Shown here: piece after piece, positions 18,427 through 25,997 of the stretch | Numbering within the stretch: the first letter of the stretch is position 1 | Layout of the letters: every line of letters begins with the position of its first letter | Source: Candidatus Saccharimonadota bacterium | Lineage (GTDB): Bacteria; Patescibacteriota; Saccharimonadia; Saccharimonadales; Saccharimonadaceae | Length of the DNA stretch: 64,000 bases | Assembly (NCBI GenBank): GCA_017545485.1 | Contig: JAFWMY010000014.1 | Coordinates: forward strand, 1-64,000 | Direction: 5' to 3' | Position numbers and translations under genes: made by a program | The notes under the pieces: generated by a model | Told to the model about the DNA's origin: nothing | The model's database searches: none | The model's input: only the letters and a program-made list of their open reading frames with translations

Positions 18427-18629
18427 TAGAAATATATACAACACCAACTTGCGCGTATTGTCATGCCTTAATGGAATGGTTGGATTCCAAGGGCGTTGAA
18501 TACGTGGAAAAAGATGCAACTAAGGAACCGGATATCGCCGCTGTACCAGTGACGGTAATTGGTGATGAGCGGATTGTCGGTTTTGACCGACCTGCTATTA
18601 AAAGGGCACTTGCGAAATTAGAAAAATAG
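18423..18629 (+). CDS. Glutaredoxin/NrdH-like redoxin
   Basis: A 68-residue thioredoxin-fold protein with the redox motif CAYC (TPTCAYCHALMEWL) near the N-terminus, the cis-Pro in VPVTVIG and a C-terminal helix. Small CxxC glutaredoxins of this type reduce ribonucleotide reductases (NrdH) or other cytoplasmic disulfides. The window also encodes an anaerobic ribonucleotide reductase; a functional link is possible but not shown. Its ATG overlaps the TGA of the SpoU gene by four bases. Confidence 0.85.
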   Translation: MIEIYTTPTCAYCHALMEWLDSKGVEYVEKDATKEPDIAAVPVTVIGDERIVGFDRPAIKRALAKLEK

Positions 18630-18638
18630 TGATAGAAT
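18630..18638 (+). promoter_or_regulatory. Promoter upstream of rpmF
   Basis: TGA-TAGAAT, hexamer at 18633-18638, followed by a leader of about 26 bases with AAGGAG at 18661-18666 before the ATG. Confidence 0.6.
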
Positions 18639-18670
18639 AAAAAAAATTATCGTTAAAACTAAGGAGCAAA

Positions 18671-18835
18671 ATGCCTGAACCTAAGAAACAGAGTAGCCCT
18701 CGTAAGACTGGGCTTCGTAGGAGTCATCTTAGGCTTTCACTTGCACGGAGAGTAAATAAAACTTCACCGGTGAAAGTGTTTGAAACTAAGAAGAAGACCC
18801 CTAATTTAAAAGTTAAAACATCTAAAAAAGGATAA
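18671..18835 (+). CDS. rpmF: Ribosomal protein bL32, zinc-free form
   Basis: A 54-residue basic protein. The family hallmark is the N-terminal P-K-x-x-S-x-x-K-T-x-x-R-R-S-H pattern (here [19 protein letters not shown]). The C-terminal half is Lys-rich and has none of the four cysteines of zinc-binding L32. A Shine-Dalgarno AAGGAG is four bases upstream. It is followed by nusB and, a little later, rnc; rpmF also neighbours rnc in many bacteria, which supports the call. Confidence 0.85.
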   Translation: MPEPKKQSSPRKTGLRRSHLRLSLARRVNKTSPVKVFETKKKTPNLKVKTSKKG

Positions 18836-18849
18836 GAAAATTAAAAAAT

Positions 18850-19344
18850 ATGGCAAGTAATCGACATTTAGGTAGAGTAATTGTTTTACAGAGTTTGTAC
18901 GAATACGAACTCCGAACCCTCGCCTCAGATCCAGAAGTCGATTTGGACGTTATAATTGCAAAAAACATTGAGCCGTATGAAAAAGCGCTTGGCGATACAG
19001 AGTTTGTGTATAATCTGACACATAAAGTAGCAGAGAATTTTGAGACTTTAGACGCAGCACTTACTCCTTTGGCGCCAGAGTGGCCAATCAGTTCAATTGC
19101 AGCAATTGATAGAAACGTTCTTAGGATGGGGCTGTATGAACTTTCGGAATGTGGTGATACTATTCCACCGAAAGTTGCAATTAATGAAGCAGTGGAACTC
19201 GCTAAGGCGTTTGGAAGCGAAAACTCTTCTAAATTTATAAATGGCGTGCTGGGCACTGCTTATAAAAAGCTTGGAATAAGCGAAGAGAATAATGAAGCAA
19301 AGAGTAATTCCGTCAATAGAACCGACGGCAAGGAGAAAACTTAA
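18850..19344 (+). CDS. nusB: Transcription antitermination factor NusB
   Basis: An all-helical 164-residue RNA-binding protein of the rRNA antitermination complex. The conserved NusB stretches are visible: [19 protein letters not shown] near the start, [26 protein letters not shown] in the middle (with the D-R-x-x-L-R core) and [17 protein letters not shown]...KFINGVLG at the end. It follows rpmF by 14 bases without an obvious Shine-Dalgarno. Its 3' end overlaps the Nudix gene by 53 bases. Confidence 0.93.
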   Translation: MASNRHLGRVIVLQSLYEYELRTLASDPEVDLDVIIAKNIEPYEKALGDTEFVYNLTHKVAENFETLDAALTPLAPEWPISSIAAIDRNVLRMGLYELSECGDTIPPKVAINEAVELAKAFGSENSSKFINGVLGTAYKKLGISEENNEAKSNSVNRTDGKEKT

Positions 19345-19870
19345 AGTTCCTGAGGCATTGCCTGAGGAGCAAGTTAAGGAAACCACCCTTGATAAAATTA
19401 AATCAGCTGTTTTTAGGAAAAAAGCGGCGATCCAATCAATTGTTAGAGAGCCTACCTCTGGCGGGATTGTTTTTAGATTTACTAAAGACAAGAAAGACAT
19501 TGAAATATTATTAATCCAGGATTCAAAAGAGCGTTGGACTATTCCGAAAGGTCATATTGAACCTGGAGAAACAGCGAAAATGACTGCACGTCGTGAAATT
19601 GAAGAGGAAACCGGTCTTTCTAATGTATCAATTCTGACTTGGCTTGGTAAAATTCATTTTAAATATCGTCGGTTGGACAAACTTGTATTAATGACAACAC
19701 AGATATATTTAGTACAAGCTTTAGATAGCCACGAGCGTCCTACGCCTGAAAAGTGGATGAAAGGGATAAAATGGTTTTCTTTCTCTGACGCTTTAGAGGC
19801 GATAGAATATGAAGATATTGAAAAATTAATGTTAATTGCGAAGAAAAAAATTCGTGCGGGAGAATATTAA
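19292..19870 (+). CDS. Nudix hydrolase
   Basis: The 192-residue product carries a perfect Nudix box G-x5-E-x7-R-E-U-x-E-E-x-G-U (from [10 protein letters not shown] to EEETGL, about residues 90-112), which binds Mg and hydrolyses nucleoside diphosphate derivatives. The first 50 residues are a basic extension. The substrate cannot be read; diadenosine polyphosphates, oxidised dNTPs or NDP-sugars are options. The start at 19292 overlaps nusB by 53 bases; a later start would still keep the domain. Its TAA overlaps the rnc ATG (TAATG). Confidence 0.9.
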   Translation: MKQRVIPSIEPTARRKLKVPEALPEEQVKETTLDKIKSAVFRKKAAIQSIVREPTSGGIVFRFTKDKKDIEILLIQDSKERWTIPKGHIEPGETAKMTARREIEEETGLSNVSILTWLGKIHFKYRRLDKLVLMTTQIYLVQALDSHERPTPEKWMKGIKWFSFSDALEAIEYEDIEKLMLIAKKKIRAGEY

Positions 19871-20565
19871 TGGAAACAGAAAAATACCATGAATTTGCTA
19901 AAAGCAAATTAGGTTTTGATTTTAATGATATAAATTTGCTAGTTGTTGCGCTTACGCACCGGAGCTATGTAAATGAACATAAATCGGCGCATGAACACAA
20001 CGAAAGGCTAGAATTTTTGGGAGATGCGGTACTTGAGTTAGTCTCTTCTGATTTTTTGTTCCGTAATTATGATTACCCTGAAGGGGTGATGACAGCTCTT
20101 CGGGCAGCTTTAGTAAGGACGGAGTCTATCGGGGAAGCAGGTAAAGAATTAGGTTATGAGCCGCTTGTTCGTTTGTCGCGTGGTGAAAAACAGGGTTCAG
20201 AAAGAGCACATGATGTAATACTTGCTGATTGTTTTGAGGCAGTGATTGGAGCGATTTATTTGGATCAAGGGTATGAGGCTGCAAAAGATTTTATTGCTAA
20301 GCATATTTTAGTGAAAATTGACGGTATTTTAGAGGAGGAATCTTGGCGAGATCCAAAGTCTTATGTACAGGAATTGGCACAGAAAATTGATGGAATGACA
20401 CCGGTCTATAAAACTTTGAAAGAAGAGGGGCCAGATCATGATAAAAAGTTTACCGTAGGTGTATATGTGGGGGAGGTTTTAAAAGGTACAGGGGTAGGTC
20501 ATTCTAAACAAGAAGCTCAAACAGAGGCGGCACGAGAGGGTGTAAAGAAATACCGTAAAGGTTAA
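19870..20565 (+). CDS. rnc: Ribonuclease III
   Basis: Double-strand-specific endoribonuclease for rRNA and mRNA processing. The catalytic signature ERLEFLGDAVLEL lies near residues 40-52, with the second metal-binding region DCFEAVIGAIYLD. A dsRNA-binding domain covers about 158-230 (DPKSYVQELAQ ... GVGHSKQEAQTEAA). The length of 231 residues is normal. It is coupled to the Nudix gene by a one-base overlap. Confidence 0.96.
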   Translation: METEKYHEFAKSKLGFDFNDINLLVVALTHRSYVNEHKSAHEHNERLEFLGDAVLELVSSDFLFRNYDYPEGVMTALRAALVRTESIGEAGKELGYEPLVRLSRGEKQGSERAHDVILADCFEAVIGAIYLDQGYEAAKDFIAKHILVKIDGILEEESWRDPKSYVQELAQKIDGMTPVYKTLKEEGPDHDKKFTVGVYVGEVLKGTGVGHSKQEAQTEAAREGVKKYRKG

Positions 20566-20570
20566 GCTTA

Positions 20571-20599
20571 TTGACTTTTTTGTGATTTTGTGCTATAAT
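20571..20599 (+). promoter_or_regulatory. Strong promoter upstream of the gene at 20659
   Basis: TTGACT at 20571-20576, 17-base spacer, TGC-TATAAT with the hexamer at 20594-20599. Transcription should start near 20606, giving a leader of about 53 bases that ends in AAGGGGGTG. Confidence 0.8.
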
Positions 20600-20658
20600 A
20601 AGGGTATTGTACCTTAATAGATTTTCTTTGCTATCTTAATTTTAAGGGGGTGAAATAA

Positions 20659-21186
20659 TTGAGAAATGAAGATTTTAGCATAGAGGAAATTGACGACCCT
20701 AGAACTTTTACTGGAGAGTTAGTCCCTGACTGTGAGAAAAGTGATGAATTGCCTTTTGAAGAAAGTGCCAATTCAGTTACTGTTTTAGAGTATTTAGGTG
20801 AGTTTAAAGCCCTTATAGACGCTTGTGGCCAAGTTTCTTATTTCTTTAATATGAAGAAATTCGTTAAGGCCGGCGTCAATAAGGCTAAAAGCATTGCTTC
20901 TGCCTATCATCATGATTTACGGTATTATAATGACCAGCTTGCTGAGTGGAAGGTGAAAGCCGAACGATCGTTTGCGATTGTAACGCTTCACGCTCTTAAG
21001 TTAGGTTATAGAATGCCCGAGAAGAAGCATTTCCTGAATCTCTTAACTCTTTATGAGACACGGAGAAAAGCTTATAAAGATTATTTAAGTACTTGCTTAA
21101 AGAATCAGAGACCACTTTCTCCAAACGAGTTGGAGGCAAAGTACCAAAAACGGTTACAGAAAGCTTTAGAAAAAAAGCACAAGTAA
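20659..21186 (+). CDS. Conserved-looking soluble protein of unknown function, TTG start
   Basis: A 175-residue helical protein. The first 50 residues are acidic; the rest is basic with several amphipathic helices, ending in a Lys-rich tail. There is no membrane segment, no signal peptide and a single cysteine-poor core. I do not recognise the family. The TTG start is decided by AAGGGGGTG at 20644-20652, six bases upstream, and by the strong promoter. It is monocistronic, ending in a clear terminator. The strong promoter and Shine-Dalgarno imply high expression. Confidence 0.8.
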   Translation: MRNEDFSIEEIDDPRTFTGELVPDCEKSDELPFEESANSVTVLEYLGEFKALIDACGQVSYFFNMKKFVKAGVNKAKSIASAYHHDLRYYNDQLAEWKVKAERSFAIVTLHALKLGYRMPEKKHFLNLLTLYETRRKAYKDYLSTCLKNQRPLSPNELEAKYQKRLQKALEKKHK

Positions 21187-21193
21187 CCACAAG

Positions 21194-21226
21194 CCCCTGA
21201 GAATTATCTCAGGGGTTGATTTTTTT
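21194..21226 (+). terminator. Terminator after the gene at 20659
   Basis: CCCCTGAGA (21194-21202) pairs perfectly with TCTCAGGGG (21207-21215) around ATTA, followed by a T-rich tract. Confidence 0.9.
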
Positions 21227-21252
21227 GAGAAAATAGGCTAAAATATAGGAAT

Positions 21253-21258
21253 TATAAT
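21253..21258 (+). promoter_or_regulatory. -10 box of rpsP
   Basis: TATAAT at 21253-21258, with AAGGAG at 21266-21271 and the ATG at 21276. The leader would be only about ten bases yet keeps a Shine-Dalgarno. Confidence 0.55.
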
Positions 21259-21275
21259 AATTTTTAAGGAGAAAT

Positions 21276-21710
21276 ATGCTAGCGATTCGCATGCAACGTA
21301 ATGGCCGGTCACATTATCCAACGTACCGGATAGTCGTCCAAGAATCCCAGCGTCACCCGCTTTCGGGACGCGTAGTGGCTGAGGTCGGCAACTATAACCC
21401 CGCAACTAAGGCTTTAACTTTAGATAAGGAAGCGGTGAAAAAATATCTTGACAATGGTGCTCAACCATCATCTCGGGTAGCCTTTATCTTGAAAAAGAAT
21501 GGCGTAAAGTTACCGAAATGGTATAAAGAACCTACTGCTAAGAAATCTGTTGCGAAACACGCAGATAAGCTTCGCAAAAACCAACCAAAGGAAGAGCCTG
21601 CGCCAGAGGCATCTGATGCGTCAGAGGCTCCCGCGGTTACAGAAGCCCCAGCTGAAACTACAGAGGTTCCAGCGGAGACTACTGAAGAAGCGTCTGAAAC
21701 AAAAGAATAA
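21276..21710 (+). CDS. rpsP: Ribosomal protein bS16 with extended acidic tail
   Basis: The first 85 residues match bS16 (start MLAIRMQRNGRSHYPTYRIV, then VVAEVGNYNP and PSSRVAFILKKNG). The remaining 60 residues are a Lys-rich then Glu/Ala/Pro/Thr-rich repeat tail, probably disordered, that typical S16 (about 80-90 residues) lacks. AAGGAG precedes the ATG. It is followed by the KH protein gene, as in many bacteria, but a terminator and a new promoter separate the two here. Confidence 0.95.
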   Translation: MLAIRMQRNGRSHYPTYRIVVQESQRHPLSGRVVAEVGNYNPATKALTLDKEAVKKYLDNGAQPSSRVAFILKKNGVKLPKWYKEPTAKKSVAKHADKLRKNQPKEEPAPEASDASEAPAVTEAPAETTEVPAETTEEASETKE

Positions 21711-21712
21711 CC

Positions 21713-21740
21713 AAAATAGTCCCTATGTGGGACTATTTTT
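21713..21740 (+). terminator. Terminator after rpsP
   Basis: AAAATAGTCCC pairs with GGGACTATTTT around TATGT, ending in a T-run. It starts three bases after the rpsP stop. Confidence 0.88.
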
Positions 21741-21741
21741 G

Positions 21742-21750
21742 TGTTATAAT
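21742..21750 (+). promoter_or_regulatory. Promoter of the KH-domain gene
   Basis: TGT-TATAAT, hexamer at 21745-21750, immediately after the rpsP terminator. AAAGGAG at 21768-21774 serves the ATG at 21780. Confidence 0.65.
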
Positions 21751-21779
21751 TATGGTAAATTAATATTAAAGGAGAAAAA

Positions 21780-22262
21780 ATGGCTACTATTGACCAACAA
21801 TTCGTAGAATATATCGTTAAAACCCTAGTCGGAAATCCTGAAAAGGTAGCAGTGGATCGTGCAATTGACGAAAAAGGAGTACTTCTTACTCTTACCGTTG
21901 ATCCTTCTGACGTTGGACGTGTAATTGGCAAACGCGGCGTGACGGCTCAAGCAATCCGGGTATTACTCCGTGCATTAGGGACTAAGCAAGATGCTAGGTT
22001 TAATTTAAAGATTGTCAATACCGATGAAGATGGCGAAGGTGCGCCTAAAAAAGAGACTGCTCATACTCGTGATGAAAAACCAACAGCTGAAGAAGACGAT
22101 GATATTGAAGATGAAGCAGACGAAGAAGTAGAAGATGAGGCAAATGAAGAGGCTGAAAGCGATGAAGACGAAGAAGACGATGAAGAGCCGGAAGAAGAGA
22201 CCTCTGAATTGGCGGAAAAGACAAGAGCCGAGCTTGCCGATCTTGATGATTTAGATATTTAA
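21780..22262 (+). CDS. khpA: KH-domain RNA-binding protein (KhpA/YlqC-like)
   Basis: Residues 1-80 form a single type II KH domain; the RNA-binding GxxG loop is GKRG in DVGRVIGKRGVTAQAIR. The second half (about 85-160) is a run of Glu and Asp, an acidic tail missing from the usual 75-80-residue KhpA. KhpA proteins bind RNA and influence cell division and ribosome-related functions. Position after rpsP is typical. AAAGGAG lies five bases upstream of the start. Confidence 0.88.
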   Translation: MATIDQQFVEYIVKTLVGNPEKVAVDRAIDEKGVLLTLTVDPSDVGRVIGKRGVTAQAIRVLLRALGTKQDARFNLKIVNTDEDGEGAPKKETAHTRDEKPTAEEDDDIEDEADEEVEDEANEEAESDEDEEDDEEPEEETSELAEKTRAELADLDDLDI

Positions 22263-22281
22263 ATTTTGTGGAAAACTAGCC

Positions 22282-22309
22282 TTGACATTATTGGTTTGAC
22301 GTGTATAAT
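22282..22309 (+). promoter_or_regulatory. Consensus promoter for a short RNA or rpoB attenuated leader
   Basis: TTGACA at 22282-22287, 16-base spacer, TATAAT at 22304-22309. Both hexamers match consensus exactly. There is no start codon nearby; the transcript reads straight into a hairpin about 65 bases on. Confidence 0.8.
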
Positions 22310-22315
22310 TAAACA

Positions 22316-22406
22316 TAAGCTAACTAACTGCGAGTCGGCTTGTAAAACACAAAAGAGTTGAGAGCTTTATATGTTTCAAAATCCCCCTACGTTGAAGGGG
22401 GATTTT
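22316..22406 (+). ncRNA. Candidate small RNA or attenuator upstream of rpoB
   Basis: The stretch lies between a consensus promoter and a strong hairpin, AAAATCCCCCT (22378-22388) pairing with AGGGGGATTTT (22396-22406). A run of seven T comes 11 bases later, so the hairpin is not a textbook terminator. It has no sensible open reading frame and does not match SRP RNA, tmRNA, 6S or RNase P features that I know. It could be a stand-alone RNA or a conditional terminator for rpoBC. Confidence 0.45.
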
Positions 22407-22410
22407 GGGC

Positions 22411-22439
22411 TTGCAATTTTTTTATATGTGTGATAAATT
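22411..22439 (+). promoter_or_regulatory. Second, weaker promoter for rpoBC
   Basis: TTGCAA at 22411-22416, 17-base spacer, TGA-TAAATT with the hexamer at 22434-22439. It would give an rpoB leader of about 170 bases containing both large hairpins. Confidence 0.5.
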
Positions 22440-22615
22440 AATTTTAAGAAGTAGTGTGTCCTATTTTTGTAACTTGAGAGAGCTAGCGATTCTCTAGGGG
22501 GAAATAGGACAGTAATCTTCGGCGCTGAGACAATTAAATATAACATTATGGGAGTTTGTTTTGTTATATTAATTGTCAAAAAAGATACTAATAACACTAA
22601 TAAAAAAGAGGTAGA

Positions 22616-25600
22616 ATGGCTACAAAACCAAAATCAGGTGAGAGAGTTTTCTTCACCGAAGGTGACCAAGCGCTGCCAATTCCGGATCTTACTGTGCATC
22701 AGAAAGATTCTTGGGCAGACTTTGTAAAAAACGGCCTACGAGAAGTTTTTGAGGAGCTAAATCCTATAGATGACTATACCGGTCAGAAACTTTCTCTCCG
22801 TTTTAAAGATTATTATTTTAAAGATCCAAAGGAGACGGAGAGGGAAGCTAAGTATAATTTAGCAACTTATGAAGCACCACTTCATGTCTTGGTGGAACTA
22901 GAAAATAAAGCAACAGGAAAAAAGAAAGAACAGGATATTTACTTTGGTGATTATCCTTGGATGACAGAACGTGCGACGTTTATCATTAATGGTACCGAGC
23001 GCGTGATTGTTTCGCAGTTGATTCGTTCAGCTGGTGTTTTCTTTAATGCTGAGACTATCGGTCTTAAGCGCTATTATGGTGCAAAGGTAATTCCTGGCCG
23101 TGGTGCATGGCTTGAGTTTGAGACTGCATCAAACGGGGCTATTTATGTAAAAATTGATCGTCGTCGTAAGATTCCGGTTACAACTTTCCTTCGTGCGTTG
23201 GGAATGAAAAAGAGTGAGATTGAAAACGCATTTAAGAAGATAGATGTCGGAGAACAAAAATATATTGAAACGACTTTTGAAAAAGATACGACGTCTAATC
23301 AAGGCGAGGCCTTGTTAGAGGTATATCGTAAATTACGTCCAGGTGATTTGGCGACTGTTGAAAATGCTAAATCAATGATTGAGAGAACTTTCTTTGATAA
23401 GAAACGTTATGATTATTCAAATGTTGGACGATTTAAGATTAACCGTCGGTTACATTTTAATACTCCGAATGAGCCAGAGTTTAGAACTCTTCAAATGAAA
23501 GATGTGGTGGCTATTATTGCGGAAATAATTCGTCTTAATAATACTCAAGAAGCTCCGGATGATATTGATTCTTTGTCTAACCGTCGTGTTAAATTAGTAG
23601 GTGAATTAGTACAGAGACAATTTCGTCTTGGTATGCTACGCTTGCAACGTAATATTTTAGACAGAATGTCAATGGCTAACGCTGAGGATGTAACCCCTTC
23701 ACAACTGCTAAACTCTCGTCCAGTGGTAGCTGCGGTAAAAGAATTCTTTTCTACCTCACAATTATCACAGCTTATGGATGAAGTAAACCCATTCTCTGAA
23801 CTCGCACACAAGCGCCGTTTGAGTTCAATGGGGCCTGGTGGTTTGACTAGGGAACGTGCTGGATTTGATGTGCGTGATGCTCATCCAACCCACTATGGAC
23901 GTATTTGTACTGTAGAGACTCCTGAAGGTGGTAACGTAGGTTTGGTATTAAACTTTGCAACTTATGCTCGTATTAATGAGTATGGTTTTATTGAAGCGCC
24001 ATATCTTGTAGTAAAAAACGGCAAAGTTACTGACGAAGTTGTTTATATGGATGCAGACACAGAAAACGATATGATTATCGCCGATGCATCTGTAAAAACT
24101 GATAAAAATGGTAAATTCGTAGAAGACTGGGTATCTGCTCGTGTGCATGGCACTCCAGCGCAAGTTGAAGCAAAAAGAGTAACTCATATTGATGCGGCTC
24201 ATAAGGAAATTTTGGGCGTCTCAGCATCTCTTATTCCTTTTGTAGAGAAAAACCGTGTTGACCGTTCGTTAATGGCCTGCGCCATGCAGAAACAGGCGGT
24301 ACCTCTACTTCGTCAAGATAATCCAATTGTTGGTACAGGAATTGAACGTGAAGTCGCTAAAAACACTTCACAGCTAATTATGGCGACTGGAGCTGGCGTA
24401 GTAAAGAAAGCCGATAGCGAATCAGTAATAGTAACTTATGATAAAGGTGGCGATGTAGAATATAAACTACAACATTTTGAGAAAACTAACGACGACCGTT
24501 GTTATAATCAACGATGCGTTGTTAAACGTGGCCAAAAGGTAAAGAAGGGCGACACTTTGATTGAAGGGGCGTCAATCAATAACGGTGAGTTAGCTTTGGG
24601 GCGCGATTTATTAGTAGCATTTATGCCATGGCGAGGTTACAACATGGATGACGCTATTGTGATTTCTGATCGCTTGGTAGAAGATGATACTTTGACTTCA
24701 ATTAATATTAAAGACTTTGATGTTGAGGTACGTGAAACTAAGCTTGGTCCTGAACAAGTAACACGAGATATCCCAAATGTTTCTGAACACTCTTTGCGCC
24801 ACTTAGGCGAAGATGGTATTGTGACGATTGGTTCAGAAGTCAAAAATGGCGATATTCTTGTTGGTAAAATTACTCCTAAGGGTGAGCAAGAGCTGAGTTC
24901 TGAGGAACGATTACTTCGTGCTATTTTCGGTGAAAAAGCAAAAGATGTACGCGATACTTCTGTGAGAATGAATGGTTCTTCTACTGGTAAAGTAGTAGAC
25001 GTTAGAGTTTACACTAGAGAGCAAGGTCATGAACTAAAAGCTGGCGTAATAATGCAAATTAAAATCTTCGTGGCAGAAATGCGTAAGATTGGCGTTGGCG
25101 ATAAGCTAGCTGGTCGCCATGGTAATAAGGGTGTGATTTCTAGAATACTACCAAAAGAAGATATGCCATTTATGGCAGATGGCACTCCTATTGATATAAT
25201 ACTTAGCCCAATGGGCGTACCTTCACGTATGAACCTTGGTCAGCTATTTGAGACTCATCTAGGTATGGCTGCGAAGGCGCTTGGTTATAAGGTGGCTACT
25301 CCATCTTTCAATGGTGTTCCCGATGATATCATTTCTGATGAGCTAGAAAAAGCTGGATATGCTAGAGACGGTAGAGTGCAACTATATGATGGTTTAACTG
25401 GCGAGCCATTTAATGAAAGGACTTCTGTTGGTGTGATGCATATTTTGAAGCTTCACCACATGGTAGAAGACAAGATTCACGCTCGTTCAACTGGGCCATA
25501 TACAATGGTCACTCAGCAACCTCTAGGCGGTAAAGCACAAAATGGTGGTCAGAGATTCGGGGAAATGGAGGTCTGGGCACTTGAGGCTTATGGTGCAGCT

Positions 25601-25996
25601 ACAACTCTTCAGGAAATGCTTACTATTAAGTCTGATGATGTGTATGGACGTGCTAAAGCGTATGAAGCAATCATTAAACATGAACCGATTGAAGGTCCGA
25701 AATTGCCGGAAGGTTTCAATGTTCTTGTGAAAGAATTACAAGGGTTAGGTTTGAAAGTAGATTTGCTAGATCATGGTGAATCAGCAGATGCTGGTGATGT
25801 GATTGAGAGAACTTCGCGAGAAATTGAAAAATCTAAGGATGATCAATCTATTTATGATCAACATAAAAAAGATACCGAGCCACAAATCCTTGATTTGGAT
25901 GAGGATGAAGCAGAAGCAATGATGGCGGAAGAAGGTATAGAAATAACGGAGATTGACGAGTCAGATGGCACAGTTGATCTCGGAGAGGAGTTCTAA
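22616..25996 (+). CDS. rpoB: RNA polymerase beta subunit
   Basis: The 1126-residue beta subunit forms half of the RNA polymerase active-site cleft. The rifampicin-region sequence (FFSTSQLSQLMDEVNPFSELAHKRRLSSMGPGGLTRERAG), the GDKLAGRHGNKG motif and the C-terminal clamp-contact region (PLGGKAQNGGQRFGEMEVWALEAYGA) are intact. It lacks the large lineage insertions found in proteobacterial beta. A Glu/Asp-rich tail ends the protein. AGAGG lies just upstream of the ATG, after a long structured leader. The stop is two bases from the rpoC start. Confidence 0.98.
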   Translation: MATKPKSGERVFFTEGDQALPIPDLTVHQKDSWADFVKNGLREVFEELNPIDDYTGQKLSLRFKDYYFKDPKETEREAKYNLATYEAPLHVLVELENKATGKKKEQDIYFGDYPWMTERATFIINGTERVIVSQLIRSAGVFFNAETIGLKRYYGAKVIPGRGAWLEFETASNGAIYVKIDRRRKIPVTTFLRALGMKKSEIENAFKKIDVGEQKYIETTFEKDTTSNQGEALLEVYRKLRPGDLATVENAKSMIERTFFDKKRYDYSNVGRFKINRRLHFNTPNEPEFRTLQMKDVVAIIAEIIRLNNTQEAPDDIDSLSNRRVKLVGELVQRQFRLGMLRLQRNILDRMSMANAEDVTPSQLLNSRPVVAAVKEFFSTSQLSQLMDEVNPFSELAHKRRLSSMGPGGLTRERAGFDVRDAHPTHYGRICTVETPEGGNVGLVLNFATYARINEYGFIEAPYLVVKNGKVTDEVVYMDADTENDMIIADASVKTDKNGKFVEDWVSARVHGTPAQVEAKRVTHIDAAHKEILGVSASLIPFVEKNRVDRSLMACAMQKQAVPLLRQDNPIVGTGIEREVAKNTSQLIMATGAGVVKKADSESVIVTYDKGGDVEYKLQHFEKTNDDRCYNQRCVVKRGQKVKKGDTLIEGASINNGELALGRDLLVAFMPWRGYNMDDAIVISDRLVEDDTLTSINIKDFDVEVRETKLGPEQVTRDIPNVSEHSLRHLGEDGIVTIGSEVKNGDILVGKITPKGEQELSSEERLLRAIFGEKAKDVRDTSVRMNGSSTGKVVDVRVYTREQGHELKAGVIMQIKIFVAEMRKIGVGDKLAGRHGNKGVISRILPKEDMPFMADGTPIDIILSPMGVPSRMNLGQLFETHLGMAAKALGYKVATPSFNGVPDDIISDELEKAGYARDGRVQLYDGLTGEPFNERTSVGVMHILKLHHMVEDKIHARSTGPYTMVTQQPLGGKAQNGGQRFGEMEVWALEAYGAATTLQEMLTIKSDDVYGRAKAYEAIIKHEPIEGPKLPEGFNVLVKELQGLGLKVDLLDHGESADAGDVIERTSREIEKSKDDQSIYDQHKKDTEPQILDLDEDEAEAMMAEEGIEITEIDESDGTVDLGEEF

Positions 25997-25997
25997 G

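Larger units (their letters stand above)
22263..22615 (+). other. 353-base gene-free region before rpoB holding two promoters and structured RNA
   Basis: No protein gene fits here. In order it holds a consensus promoter (22282-22309), a short transcript ending in an 11-bp hairpin (22378-22406), a second promoter (22411-22439), and a leader with a 10-bp-stem hairpin (22457-22511) and a 16-bp hairpin with one bulged A (22529-22577). The rpoB ribosome-binding site AGAGG follows at 22607-22611. Confidence 0.7.

Noticed and set aside
19093-19500. Minus-strand open frame of 135 codons opposite nusB and the Nudix gene
   Set aside because: Shadow of two recognised genes; no start signals.
22316-22406. 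SRP RNA, 6S RNA or tmRNA at the pre-rpoB transcript
   Set aside because: It lacks the SRP apical GGAA loop and conserved internal loop, is too short for tmRNA, and shows no 6S-like open bubble.
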